Below, piece by piece: positions 35,410 to 45,300 of a stretch of 64,000 nucleotides of DNA. Position numbers and translations under genes: made by a program. Below the pieces are notes generated by a model. That model was given only the letters and a program-made list of their open reading frames with translations, searched no databases and was not told the DNA's origin. Each line of letters begins with the position of its first letter. Within the stretch, counting starts at the first letter, position 1. This DNA is from Flavobacteriaceae bacterium NBU2977 (GTDB lineage Bacteria > Bacteroidota > Bacteroidia > Flavobacteriales > Flavobacteriaceae), in the NCBI GenBank assembly GCA_019931105.1, contig JAIOUW010000001.1, forward strand, positions 620,001 to 684,000, in the 5' to 3' direction.

Positions 35410-38400
35410 ATGTTTTCAAAGAACTTCGAGAAATGGGACACGATCCTCGGATGGGCCGTTTTTTTTATAGCCCTTATCGTTTATGCCACTACGGTCGAAC
35501 CTACGAACAGTTTTTGGGATGCCGGTGAATACATAGCTACCTCTGCAAAGTTACAGGTCGGCCACCCTCCGGGCGCACCCCTTTTGCAAATGATCGGTGC
35601 CTTTTTTGCCTTGTTCGCCTTTGAACCCGATCAGGTGGCCCGAATGGTCAACTATGTGTCTGGAGTTTCAAGTGCTTTCACTATTCTCTTCATGTTCTGG
35701 ACGATTACCAACCTCGTTCGAAAACTTATGGGCGAAGGAAAAAAATTGACCAATAGCATGGCCATCGCTGTTTTGGGAAGTGGGGTCGTGGGAAGCCTAG
35801 CCTTTACCTTTTCCGACAGTTTCTGGTTCAATGCCGTAGAGACAGAAGTGTATTCCATGGCCAGTTTTATCATGGCGTTATTGTTATGGCTTGGCCTAAA
35901 ATGGACGGACAACCTTGAAGACCCAAGGGGCGATCGTTGGTTGGTACTGATTTCTTTCGTGGTTGGGTTGACCTTTGGAATACAGTTCATGGGCTTTTTG
36001 GCCATACCCTCCATTGGTTTGTTATATTATTTCAAGACCTACAAAAAGACAACAATAAAGAACTTCTTGATAGCAAATGTCGTAGTAATCGGAATATTGA
36101 TGTTGGTCTATAAGTTTTCGCTGACCTATGTCTTGAAATTATTCGGATGGGGCGAAGTCTTTTTTATCAATAGTATCGGACTACCTTTTAATTCTGGATC
36201 CATTATTATCGGACTGCTTTTTGTCGGCGCATTTTATTGCGGATTACGATATACGCGAAAGAACAATTTCAGAACGGCCAACACCATCGTACTCTGTTTG
36301 ATGTTCTTGTTTCTTGGTTTCTCTTCATGGATAATGCTTCCGATCCGCGCCAATGCCAACGTAGTCATAAACGAGAACAATCCTGCCGATGCCCGTGCAC
36401 TCTTGGCCTACTATAACCGTGAACAGTATCCCGGGGTCGACAGCCCTGTTTACGGCACGTATTACTCCGATATGTTCGCGCCGGCAGGGGAGGACAAAGA
36501 TGAAAAACCGAAATACGAAAAAGACGAAACTTTAGGAAAATACGTAATTGTCAATCATTACGAAGGTGCTTTGCAAGGTCCGAACCCCCAGCATCGTGGT
36601 ATTCTCCCTCGAATGTGGAGTGGCCAGAACGCCGAGAATTACATGAAATATTTTGGCCCGCTCGATTTTAAGATGAAGCAGTCGAACGATGAACTTCGAA
36701 AAGCGGTCGATCAAGTAAAGACGGGGTTCGCCAATGGTGAAATCGATGCCGAACAATACATCAGTTTTCTCAAACGGTTTAACGAATACCTCGAAGTGCA
36801 ACCACCGACCGTTTGGCAGAACATTAAGTACATGTTCGAATTTCAGTTCGGTTATATGTATTGGCGGTATTTTATGTGGAATTTCGCCGGAAAGGAAAAC
36901 GATGTTCAGGGTCGATATAATGGAAATGGCAATTGGCTGTCGGGCATACCCATAGTCGATGCGGCCCGTTTGGGCAGCCAAGATAATCTTCCGACCGATA
37001 TCAAAGAGAACAAGGCGCGCAACACTTATTTCTTTTTACCGTTGATCCTGGGGTTGATCGGATTGATTTTTCAGGTTTCTAAAAATCCCAAGCAGTTTTG
37101 GGTACTCGCCATTTTTTTCCTGTTTACGGGCATTGCCATACAATTCTACACGAATCCATCGATCTTTCAACCCCGTGAGAGGGATTATTCATTGGTTGGA
37201 TCGTTCTACGTATTCTCCTTATGGATCGGTCTTGGGGTTTATGGTCTTTTCGATGAATTCAAAAAGTGGTTGACACCCAAAATATTGGCCCCTCTGGTAA
37301 CCGTCGTCTGCCTTTTGGCAGTCCCTTCTGTCATGGCATATCAAAATTGGGACGACCATGACCGTTCGAACCGATATACCGCCAATGCCTCGGCCAAAGC
37401 TTATCTCGACTCGTGCCAAGAAGATGTTGGAGCAATTTTGTTCACCATTGGCGATAACGATACATTTCCTCTTTGGTATGCACAAGAAATCGAAGGGTAT
37501 CGTACCGATGTTCGAATTGTTTGCACCAGTCTTTTCGAAACCGATTGGTACGTTGACCAAATGAAACGTAAAGCCTATGAAAGTGATCCGATTCCATCGC
37601 AAATAACCCATGACAAATACCGCTGGGGATCCCGTGACGTTTTGTACCATCAAGGTATTACAGAGAATCGATGGCCCATCAAAGACTTTGTCAATTGGCT
37701 AGATAGTGACAAGCCTCAGACCAAGCTCAAACACATCTTACAACAACAAGGTGCAGATTTGAGCGACTATTCGATGAACACTCAAAACATCGTCTATTAT
37801 CCGACCAACAAGATTCGCATTCCGGTAAACAAAAAGAACGTCTTGGAAAGCGGATTGGTCAAAATGAAGGACAGTGCCGATATTGTGGACTATATCGATA
37901 TCGATCTGCCAACAAGTGCCATCACAAAAAAGAGTATGATGATGTTGGATATTCTGGCCAATAACGATTGGAAAAGACCAATCTATTTTTCTGGAGGAAG
38001 TTTTGACGATGCAGAATATATTTGGATGAAAGACTATCTGCAATTAGATGGTATGGCGTACAAGTTGGTGCCGATCAAAACCGAGCGGAAGAATTCGTTC
38101 GAATTGGGTAGGATAGATAGTGATCTGATGTACGATATCGTAATGAAATGGGACTGGGGCAATTCAGGGAGTCCCGATATCTACCACGATCCACAGACCC
38201 GTATTCAAAGTATTTCGTACCGTAGCAACCTGGCCCGATTGGTCGAGACCTTGGTGGCCGAGGAAAAAATCGACAAGGCGAAAGACATCATCAACTTGGC
38301 CATGGATAATATGCCCGTCGATTATTTCGGTTACTACACTTTCGTGGAACCTTTTGTCGATGGCTATTTCAAGGTCGGAGAAACGACAAAGGCAAGGGAA

Positions 38401-38775
38401 TTGTTCGAAAAGCTAAAGACCAAATATCAAGAGCGATTGGAATATTATTCAGGCATGACCTTAGATGCACAATATAACAACATAGACGAGATTATTTCGG
38501 ATATGGAAGGTTATCGGAGAAATATAGACATCCTTATCAACAATAACGACCGCGAATTGGCCGAAAAGGAAACCCTCGTCTTCAATGAATACATCGATAA
38601 GTTCGATCATTTCTATAAAAGTGAAGAGCCTTCGATAGAACCCGAATCAAAGAGAAATCCCGATATGGTCGATACCGTTGAAACCTTGGACACCATGGCT
38701 CAAGATGCCAACTCAACGGACAATACGGAGATATCTGAAGAAATCAACGATTCTACCCTAGTACCCCAAAACTGA
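35410..38775 (+). CDS. DUF2723 membrane glycosyltransferase-like protein
   Basis: An 1121-residue protein of the DUF2723 family, common in Bacteroidetes and placed near protein O-mannosyltransferase-type GT-C enzymes. The first loop carries TNSFWDAGEYIATSAKL and GHPPGAPLL (about 33-58), with the acidic residues expected at a GT-C active site. About 12 or more transmembrane helices run to about residue 650. A large hydrophilic region follows, with helical repeats near residues 930-1080 and an acidic Ser/Thr/Asp tail. It is likely to add sugars to exported proteins from a lipid-linked donor (inference from family). It stands alone between tRNA-Gln and a convergent thioredoxin-like gene. Confidence 0.85.
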   Translation: MFSKNFEKWDTILGWAVFFIALIVYATTVEPTNSFWDAGEYIATSAKLQVGHPPGAPLLQMIGAFFALFAFEPDQVARMVNYVSGVSSAFTILFMFWTITNLVRKLMGEGKKLTNSMAIAVLGSGVVGSLAFTFSDSFWFNAVETEVYSMASFIMALLLWLGLKWTDNLEDPRGDRWLVLISFVVGLTFGIQFMGFLAIPSIGLLYYFKTYKKTTIKNFLIANVVVIGILMLVYKFSLTYVLKLFGWGEVFFINSIGLPFNSGSIIIGLLFVGAFYCGLRYTRKNNFRTANTIVLCLMFLFLGFSSWIMLPIRANANVVINENNPADARALLAYYNREQYPGVDSPVYGTYYSDMFAPAGEDKDEKPKYEKDETLGKYVIVNHYEGALQGPNPQHRGILPRMWSGQNAENYMKYFGPLDFKMKQSNDELRKAVDQVKTGFANGEIDAEQYISFLKRFNEYLEVQPPTVWQNIKYMFEFQFGYMYWRYFMWNFAGKENDVQGRYNGNGNWLSGIPIVDAARLGSQDNLPTDIKENKARNTYFFLPLILGLIGLIFQVSKNPKQFWVLAIFFLFTGIAIQFYTNPSIFQPRERDYSLVGSFYVFSLWIGLGVYGLFDEFKKWLTPKILAPLVTVVCLLAVPSVMAYQNWDDHDRSNRYTANASAKAYLDSCQEDVGAILFTIGDNDTFPLWYAQEIEGYRTDVRIVCTSLFETDWYVDQMKRKAYESDPIPSQITHDKYRWGSRDVLYHQGITENRWPIKDFVNWLDSDKPQTKLKHILQQQGADLSDYSMNTQNIVYYPTNKIRIPVNKKNVLESGLVKMKDSADIVDYIDIDLPTSAITKKSMMMLDILANNDWKRPIYFSGGSFDDAEYIWMKDYLQLDGMAYKLVPIKTERKNSFELGRIDSDLMYDIVMKWDWGNSGSPDIYHDPQTRIQSISYRSNLARLVETLVAEEKIDKAKDIINLAMDNMPVDYFGYYTFVEPFVDGYFKVGETTKARELFEKLKTKYQERLEYYSGMTLDAQYNNIDEIISDMEGYRRNIDILINNNDRELAEKETLVFNEYIDKFDHFYKSEEPSIEPESKRNPDMVDTVETLDTMAQDANSTDNTEISEEINDSTLVPQN

Positions 38776-38853
38776 CACTTTGTTCGGTATGTCAATAGAA
38801 AACCGAGGTCAAAAAAAATGGGATTATAACTGAAAAGTTGTGAAGGTCTGACC

Positions 38854-39150
38854 TTAAACGTATTCACTGAGAATACCGATCAAGGTATTGGCGTCTTGCT
38901 CCCCGCTCTGGCGCCAGACCATCTCCCCCTTTTTGTAGATCATAAGGGTCGGTAGCCCCTTAACGCGAAGTGCTTGCGACAGTTCTTTGTTCTTGTCGAC
39001 ATCGATCTTAATGACTTTGCCCTTATCGCCCAAAGCGGCCGCCACATCGCGCAATACGGCGTGCATGGCAGTGGATTGCTCGTTCCATTCCGCATAAAAG
39101 TCCAACAACACCGGAACTTTTAAATCTATAAGGTCGCCGAATTTTGACAT
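38854..39150 (-). CDS. Thioredoxin-fold protein lacking the CxxC active site
   Basis: A 98-residue protein with a complete thioredoxin fold by sequence: VPVLLDFYAEW, KVIKIDVDKNKELSQALRVKG, the cis-Pro motif GLPTLMIYKKGE and a C-terminal helix. Where thioredoxins have WCGPC, this protein has WNEQS (residues 22-26), and it contains no cysteine at all. It cannot be a disulfide reductase. The rest of the fold, including the cis-Pro, is kept, so it is probably a functional binding or chaperone protein and not a decaying gene. No signal peptide, so cytoplasmic. It is upstream of the metallophosphoesterase on no shared operon that I can prove (96-bp gap). Confidence 0.88.
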   Translation of the reverse strand: MSKFGDLIDLKVPVLLDFYAEWNEQSTAMHAVLRDVAAALGDKGKVIKIDVDKNKELSQALRVKGLPTLMIYKKGEMVWRQSGEQDANTLIGILSEYV

Positions 39151-39246
39151 ATATGAAGCATTGCGTTATGCGCCAAATGTAGTAAAAAATGTGAAAATAT
39201 CGATGTTACAAGGCTTTTTGTAATCTGTAAGTGACATTCTATTGTC

Positions 39247-40470
39247 TTAAACCTTCTTTTTCAAGGTAATAACCGAAATCTCGGGCCATATGCCGACCCT
39301 GCCCGGATACCCTAAAAATCCAAAACCACGGTTCACATTGATATATTGACCCAATTCTTTATAGATTCCCGCCCAATATTTATACCGCCATTTTACGGGG
39401 CTCCATTTGATCCAACCGGGAATCTCGATACCGAACTGCATACCATGGGTATGGCCGCTAAGCGTCAAATGATAATGATACTCATCGTTGATAACCACAT
39501 CTTCCCAATGCGATGGATCATGGCTCAAGAGTATCTTGAAATCGTCTTTCATGATATTGTCCGACGCTTTTTTCAGGTCCCCGGCTTTCTTGAAACCTCC
39601 CCTGCCCCAATTTTCGACACCGATAATTGCAATACGGTCATTTTCCTTTTGCAAGTAGCGACTTTCATTGAGCAATAGGTCAAAGCCCATTTCCTTTTGT
39701 AAGGCCATCAAGTCTTGCAGGTTCTGACTTTTGGCCTCAGGCGTATCCCAATCGACATAATCTCCATAATCGTGATTTCCCAAAATCGAAAATTTGCCAT
39801 CCGGGGCATGAAGAGTAGCGAACAATTGCTTCCAAGGATGCATCTCTTCCGACTTATTATTGACCATATCGCCCGTAAAAAAAAGCACATCACTTTTTTG
39901 TCGGTTGATCAGGTCAATGGCATACTCTATTTTTTCCCTATTGTCAAAACTTCCGCTATGCACATCGGAAATCTGGGTAATACGATAGCCATCGAAAGCA
40001 CTGGGCAGATCATCGAATTCAAGATCATAATTCAAAACCCTATAATTGTATTTGCCCTTGTACATACCATAAAGCAAGGCACCGAACGGGATTGCGGCAA
40101 TACCCATGCCCAAAAGGCTAAGAAACCTTCTTCTTTCAGGAATCGTGAAAGTCTTCGTTACACCAAAAAACTTATGGTAGATTCCGGCCAAAAGCCTAAA
40201 GATATCTTCTGAAAAAAGAAACAAGATGGTAATCAACTGAAAAGCCATCATGGTCAGCAAAAACCCGAAGGCATAACTTTTTGGACGGCTCAAAACCCTG
40301 CCGGGCACTTCACCTAAAGTAAATTGATAAATAAAATTACCAAGTACCAGAAGCGATAGCGCAATGAAGAGGTAATAGACCCAGGGGTATCTTGTAGCCG
40401 CCTTTAATGCTTGCAGCGTGTAAAGCGCAAGTGCGAGATAAATAACGATAAAGATAGCCCAACGAAGCAT
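39247..40470 (-). CDS. Membrane-anchored metallophosphoesterase
   Basis: A 407-residue protein. Three or four transmembrane helices fill about residues 1-150 (LRWAIFIVIYLALALYTL and later FLSLLGMGIAAIPFGALLYG), then a calcineurin-like phosphoesterase domain. Metal-binding motifs are visible in the usual order: ISDVHSG (about 166-172), FTGDMVNN, GNHDYGD, LLSHDP and LSGHTHGMQ. They supply two metal ions for phosphoester hydrolysis. Similar YkuE/YaeI-type enzymes act on UDP-diacylglucosamine or other lipids, but the substrate here is unknown. It is 55 bp downstream of cutC on the same strand and may share its transcript. Confidence 0.9.
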   Translation of the reverse strand: MLRWAIFIVIYLALALYTLQALKAATRYPWVYYLFIALSLLVLGNFIYQFTLGEVPGRVLSRPKSYAFGFLLTMMAFQLITILFLFSEDIFRLLAGIYHKFFGVTKTFTIPERRRFLSLLGMGIAAIPFGALLYGMYKGKYNYRVLNYDLEFDDLPSAFDGYRITQISDVHSGSFDNREKIEYAIDLINRQKSDVLFFTGDMVNNKSEEMHPWKQLFATLHAPDGKFSILGNHDYGDYVDWDTPEAKSQNLQDLMALQKEMGFDLLLNESRYLQKENDRIAIIGVENWGRGGFKKAGDLKKASDNIMKDDFKILLSHDPSHWEDVVINDEYHYHLTLSGHTHGMQFGIEIPGWIKWSPVKWRYKYWAGIYKELGQYINVNRGFGFLGYPGRVGIWPEISVITLKKKV

Positions 40471-40525
40471 TTCTGTTTTTTACAAATGTACCCGATCAAA
40501 AGGTATACGTTGACCCGTTTAGATT

Positions 40526-41248
40526 TTATTTAACTTCATTTACGATCCTGCCAATCGTTTCGAAATCAGATATACCTATTTCATTATCCTTTAAAAAAGC
40601 AGGTGAGTTCATCGACACTTTGGGAGTCTGCTTCAATGTTCTTTCGAACTTGACCGCTGATAAATGAACGGCATTAAACCCTATCTCGGCAAATTTGCGA
40701 ATGTTCTCAGGACGGATTCCACTTCCCGGCATTATTTTGCAAGAAGCAGCCTTTTGATGCAGGGTTTCCAACATTGCAATACCCTCCGGCGCGGAGTTTT
40801 GTTGCCCTGAAGAAAGAATATAGTCGACTCCGATATTTTCCAGTTCCTCTAATGCCATAAAAGGTTCGACGACCCAATCGAAGGCACGGTGAAATGTAAA
40901 TTTCATTGGTCCGGCAGCTTCCTTAAGTCTAGAGGTTCGGTCAATATCCAAACGCAAATCTTCGTACAGAATACCCGCTACGACTCCTTCAAAACCCATA
41001 TCGCGGCAAAGGGCGATATCCTTTTTCATGATTTCATACTCATCCTCAGAAAAAGTAAAGTCGCCACTTCGCGGACGGATCAATACATGTATCGGTATAG
41101 TCACCTTTTCCTTGACTTTCTTTAACAATCCATAAGAAGGTGTAATACCCCCAACAGCGAGTTCGGAACAAAGTTCGATTCTATCCGCCCCTGCTTTTTC
41201 GGCATTCAGCGCAGATTGCAATGAATTGGCGCAAACTTCTACTAGCAT
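40526..41248 (-). CDS. cutC: CutC-family protein
   Basis: A 240-residue TIM-barrel protein of the CutC family, named for copper homeostasis in E. coli, though its direct role in copper handling is disputed. Diagnostic stretches are the N-terminal VEVCANSLQSALNAEKAGA, ADRIELCSEL, HVLIRPRSGDF and PGSGIRPENIR. The length fits the family. It is divergent from the asparaginase-family gene across 40 bp and is followed by the metallophosphoesterase gene. Confidence 0.93.
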   Translation of the reverse strand: MLVEVCANSLQSALNAEKAGADRIELCSELAVGGITPSYGLLKKVKEKVTIPIHVLIRPRSGDFTFSEDEYEIMKKDIALCRDMGFEGVVAGILYEDLRLDIDRTSRLKEAAGPMKFTFHRAFDWVVEPFMALEELENIGVDYILSSGQQNSAPEGIAMLETLHQKAASCKIMPGSGIRPENIRKFAEIGFNAVHLSAVKFERTLKQTPKVSMNSPAFLKDNEIGISDFETIGRIVNEVK

Positions 41249-41288
41249 TTACCTATATTTAATGCCCTAAAAGTAAACATACCTCCCC

Positions 41289-42284
41289 ATGCAAAGAAGA
41301 AAGTTCCTTAAAAATTCCACAACGGCAACAGCCGGATTACTTAGTGTACCGTTACTTGCATCTTGTAAGGATGAAAACAAGAATGCGGCCATCGACAAAG
41401 CGGAGGCCAGGCCAGTACGGCCCATAGCTATCTGCACCTGGAACTTTTACAATGCTACGGCAAGGGCCTGGGAAGTCTTGAAGGATGGAGGAAGCGCGCT
41501 GGATGCCGTCGAGCAAGGGGTTATGGTCGAAGAGGCAGATGTAGAGAACCAAACGGTAGGGGTCGGTGGGCGTCCCGATCGTGACGGAAACGTAACCCTG
41601 GACGCCTGTATCATGGATAAAGACAGCAATTGTGGTGCGGTACTTTGCATGCAGAACATCGCCCACCCCATTTCGGTGGCGCGCAAGGTAATGGAAGAAA
41701 CCCCACATGTGATGTTGGCGGGAAAAGGGGCCGAGCAATTCGCCTACGAGCAAGGCTTTGAAAAAACAGACCTCTTGACCGAAAAGTCAAAAGAGGAATG
41801 GCTCGAATGGAAAAAAACGTCAAAATACGAGACCCCCATCAATATCGAAAACCACGATACAATTGGCATGCTGGCCATCGATAGAAACGGTGATATCGCA
41901 GGGGGTTGTACCACTAGTGGCATGGCCTACAAAATTGCCGGACGCGTGGGCGATTCGCCTATCATCGGTGCCGGACTATTCGTCGATAACGAAGTTGGAG
42001 GTGCCACGGCGACCGGAGTAGGCGAAGAAGTCGTTCGCACGGTAGGCAGTTTTTTGATCGTAGAATTGATGCGACAGGGCAAATCGCCTCAAGAAGCCTG
42101 TGAAGAAGGGGTAAAACGTATCATGGAAAAGAACAAGGACCGTGACGACTTTCAGATCGGTTTTATCGCCATCAACAAAAAAGGCGATACCGGAGGGTAT
42201 TGTGTGCATCCCGGTTTTAGTTACAGCATGTTTACCGAAGAGGGCCAGACCAACCATCCGGCCGAGTCATTCTTAAAATCTTAA
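41289..42284 (+). CDS. N4-(beta-N-acetylglucosaminyl)-L-asparaginase-type amidase, Tat lipoprotein
   Basis: A 331-residue N-terminal nucleophile hydrolase of the glycosylasparaginase/isoaspartyl peptidase family. The leader has a twin-arginine motif (MQRRKFLKNS) and a lipobox with Cys26 (LLASC), so it is exported folded and lipidated. The precursor should self-cleave between Asp190 and Thr191 (ENHDTIGMLAID) to free the Thr nucleophile. Substrate-site motifs GGCTTSGMAYK and GAGLFVDNEVGGATATG follow. Such enzymes release GlcNAc from asparagine in glycopeptides, or split isoaspartyl peptides. The likely bacterial role is scavenging glycoprotein remains (inference). polA follows 39 bp later on the same strand. 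Confidence 0.9.
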   Translation: MQRRKFLKNSTTATAGLLSVPLLASCKDENKNAAIDKAEARPVRPIAICTWNFYNATARAWEVLKDGGSALDAVEQGVMVEEADVENQTVGVGGRPDRDGNVTLDACIMDKDSNCGAVLCMQNIAHPISVARKVMEETPHVMLAGKGAEQFAYEQGFEKTDLLTEKSKEEWLEWKKTSKYETPINIENHDTIGMLAIDRNGDIAGGCTTSGMAYKIAGRVGDSPIIGAGLFVDNEVGGATATGVGEEVVRTVGSFLIVELMRQGKSPQEACEEGVKRIMEKNKDRDDFQIGFIAINKKGDTGGYCVHPGFSYSMFTEEGQTNHPAESFLKS

Positions 42285-42323
42285 GTATAAAATATTAATC
42301 GCACATCTTCTAACAACCCGAAA

Positions 42324-45158
42324 ATGGCAGAACAAAAAAGACTCTTTTTACTCGATGCATACGCACTGATATTCAGGGGCTATTACGCTTTGATCAAAAA
42401 CCCGCGCATCAACTCAAAAGGAATGGACACTTCGGCCATAATGGGTTTTATGAACTCTCTTTTCGATGTCATCAAACGTGAAAAACCCGACCATCTGGCC
42501 GTCTGTTTTGATAAGGGCGGGAGTGTGGAACGTACCGATCTCTACGAAGATTACAAAGCGAACCGCGACGAAACTCCCGATGCCATCAAAGTGGCCGTAC
42601 CCTATATTCAAGATATTCTTAAGGCCATGCACATTCCCGTTGTCGTGTTGGAAGGCTGGGAGGCAGATGATATCATCGGCACCCTTTCAAAACAGGCCGA
42701 AAAAGAAGATTATAAGGTCTTTATGGTAACCCCCGATAAGGATTTCGGTCAATTGGTCTCCGAGAACATCTTTATGTACCGTCCGGCCCGTTTGGGCAAT
42801 GGCATCGAGATATGGGGAATCCCTGAAGTACAAAAGCGTTTCGGGGTAGAACGGCCCGAACAGGTAATCGATTACTTGGGTATGATGGGCGATGCCAGTG
42901 ACAACATACCGGGACTTCCCGGGGTCGGAGATAAGACCGCCAAAAAATTTATCGCCGAGTTCGGTTCTTTGGAAAATCTATTGGCCAATACCGACAAACT
43001 CAAGGGAAAAATGAAAGAAAAAATCGAGGAAAATGCCGAATTGGGCCTGCTCTCGAAAAAATTGGCGACCATTTGCGTCGATTGTGATGTGAAATTCAAT
43101 GCCGAAGATTATGAAATGTCGGTTCCGGATGCTGAAAAAGTGCAGCAGATTTTCGAGGAGTTGGAATTTAGAAGGCTGAAAGACCAGTTCATCAAGATAT
43201 TCTCAGGTGAAACCGATACGCCCCAGACCCAGGTCACCAGCACCCCGACCGCCAAAAAAGAAGCGCAGATCGCAGGTGGAGGTCAATTTTCGCTTTTTGG
43301 CAACGATGGCTCCGGGGCAGCCACTATAAAAGATGCTTCAAGCAGAAAAACAATAAAAGACGTGCCACATGTCTACCAAAGCATAACATCGGGTATGGCA
43401 ATGAAATTATTCGTACAAAACCTGATGGCACAGCGATCGGTCTGTTTCGATACGGAAACCACGGGCATTAACCCGATTACCGCCGAGTTGGTCGGAATCG
43501 CATTTTCATGGGAAGCAGGAAAGGGATTCTACATACCGTTTCCGGAAGACAGGAAAGAAGCCCAGGAAATCATCGAACAGCTTCGTCCCTTTTTCGAAGC
43601 GGAGGACATCGAGAAAATAGGGCAAAACCTAAAATATGATATCAAGGTCCTGAACAAGTATAATGTAAGGGTCAAGGGCAGGTTTTTCGACACCATGTTG
43701 GCACATTATCTGATCAATCCCGATATGCGGCATAATATGGACGTGCTTTCAGAAACCTACCTCAACTATACTCCCGTTTCGATTACCGAACTTATCGGTA
43801 AAAAAGGAAAGAACCAATTGAGCATGCGCGAGGTACCTCTCGAGCAACAGACCGAATACGCGGTAGAGGATGCCGATATCACTTTTCAGTTGGCGCAACA
43901 CTTTAGGCCTGAATTGGCAGAGGCGAAGACCGAAGATCTTTTCAACGATATCGAGATTCCCTTGTTGCACGTACTTGCCGATATGGAACTTGAAGGCATC
44001 AATCTTGACAAAGAGTTTCTGAAATCACTTTCAGATGAGCTGGAGAATGATATTAATAACTTGCAAACGAAGATTTACGAAGCTGCTGGCGAGGAATTCA
44101 ACATTGCTTCGCCCAAACAATTGGGCGAAATTCTTTTTGACAAGATGAAATTGGTCGAGAAGCCTAAAAAGACAAAGACCGGCCAATATTCGACGGCGGA
44201 GGATGTACTTTCATATCTGGCCAAGGACCATAAAATCATTCAAGACGTTTTGGATTACCGTGCCCTTAGCAAACTCAAAAGCACCTATGTCGATGCACTA
44301 CCAGAGCAGGTCGAACCATCAACGGGAAGGGTACACACCGACTATATGCAAACCGTCGCGGCAACGGGCCGTTTGAGCAGTAACAATCCGAATCTTCAGA
44401 ACATTCCGATTCGCACCGAGCGCGGGCGGCAAGTTCGAAAGGCATTTGTTCCAAGAAACGAGGATTATACCTTGCTCGCCGCCGACTATTCACAGATAGA
44501 ACTTCGCATTATTGCGGCGCTTAGTGAAGAAACCACCATGATCGAGGCCTTTAAAAACGGGGAGGATATTCATGCCTCTACGGCCTCCAAAGTTTTCAAC
44601 GTTCCCATCGATCAGGTTACCCGTGAACAACGAAGTAATGCCAAAACCGTCAACTTCGGAATCATCTATGGGGTATCGGCCTTTGGATTGAGCAATCAGA
44701 CCGATTTGTCGCGATCGGAATCGAAAGAACTCATCGACACCTATTATAAAACCTATCCCAAATTACGGAACTATATCAGCGAACAAATCGACTTCGCCCG
44801 TGAGCATGGGTATGTACAGACCGTTCTGGGAAGACGCAGGTATTTAAAGGATATCAACGGAAGCAACCAGGTCGTTCGTGGCGCTGCCGAACGCAATGCT
44901 GTGAACGCCCCAATTCAAGGAAGCGCGGCGGACATTATCAAGATTGCGATGATCAACATCCACAAAAAACTTTTGGAAGGTGATTACAAGACCAAAATGT
45001 TGTTACAAGTGCATGATGAACTGGTGTTCGATGTCTACAAACCTGAATTGGATAAAATAAGGCCCTTGATAAAATCGGAAATGGAAAACGCCTATAAACT
45101 TTCCGTTCCGTTGGATGTCGAATTGGGAGAAGGAAACAATTGGCTCATGGCGCATTGA
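42324..45158 (+). CDS. polA: DNA polymerase I
   Basis: A 944-residue DNA polymerase I with all three domains. The 5'-3' exonuclease (1-290) has RLFLLDAYALIFRGYYAL and TPDKDFGQLV. The 3'-5' proofreading domain (about 355-545) keeps its acidic residues: Exo I FDTETTG (near 375), Exo II GQNLKYDIKV and Exo III YAVEDADIT, so proofreading should be active, unlike in Taq polymerase. The polymerase domain has AADYSQIELR (near 722), the O-helix RSNAKTVNFGIIYG and VHDELVFDV (near 896). It fills gaps in repair and removes RNA primers. Confidence 0.97.
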   Translation: MAEQKRLFLLDAYALIFRGYYALIKNPRINSKGMDTSAIMGFMNSLFDVIKREKPDHLAVCFDKGGSVERTDLYEDYKANRDETPDAIKVAVPYIQDILKAMHIPVVVLEGWEADDIIGTLSKQAEKEDYKVFMVTPDKDFGQLVSENIFMYRPARLGNGIEIWGIPEVQKRFGVERPEQVIDYLGMMGDASDNIPGLPGVGDKTAKKFIAEFGSLENLLANTDKLKGKMKEKIEENAELGLLSKKLATICVDCDVKFNAEDYEMSVPDAEKVQQIFEELEFRRLKDQFIKIFSGETDTPQTQVTSTPTAKKEAQIAGGGQFSLFGNDGSGAATIKDASSRKTIKDVPHVYQSITSGMAMKLFVQNLMAQRSVCFDTETTGINPITAELVGIAFSWEAGKGFYIPFPEDRKEAQEIIEQLRPFFEAEDIEKIGQNLKYDIKVLNKYNVRVKGRFFDTMLAHYLINPDMRHNMDVLSETYLNYTPVSITELIGKKGKNQLSMREVPLEQQTEYAVEDADITFQLAQHFRPELAEAKTEDLFNDIEIPLLHVLADMELEGINLDKEFLKSLSDELENDINNLQTKIYEAAGEEFNIASPKQLGEILFDKMKLVEKPKKTKTGQYSTAEDVLSYLAKDHKIIQDVLDYRALSKLKSTYVDALPEQVEPSTGRVHTDYMQTVAATGRLSSNNPNLQNIPIRTERGRQVRKAFVPRNEDYTLLAADYSQIELRIIAALSEETTMIEAFKNGEDIHASTASKVFNVPIDQVTREQRSNAKTVNFGIIYGVSAFGLSNQTDLSRSESKELIDTYYKTYPKLRNYISEQIDFAREHGYVQTVLGRRRYLKDINGSNQVVRGAAERNAVNAPIQGSAADIIKIAMINIHKKLLEGDYKTKMLLQVHDELVFDVYKPELDKIRPLIKSEMENAYKLSVPLDVELGEGNNWLMAH

Positions 45159-45300
45159 GATTTCAAGACTAGGGTAACAACAAAATTTCAAAAAGCTATG
45201 CTCGATTGTTAAGCTTTTGCAAAAATAATACGAACGATCGATGAAATGCGTTCTTTACCTAGAACCTATATGAAGCTCAATCCTTTAACGAAGAACCATT

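Noticed and set aside
38854-39150. Frameshifted or broken thioredoxin gene
   Set aside because: The frame is intact from start to stop and the fold motifs other than the Cys pair are kept.
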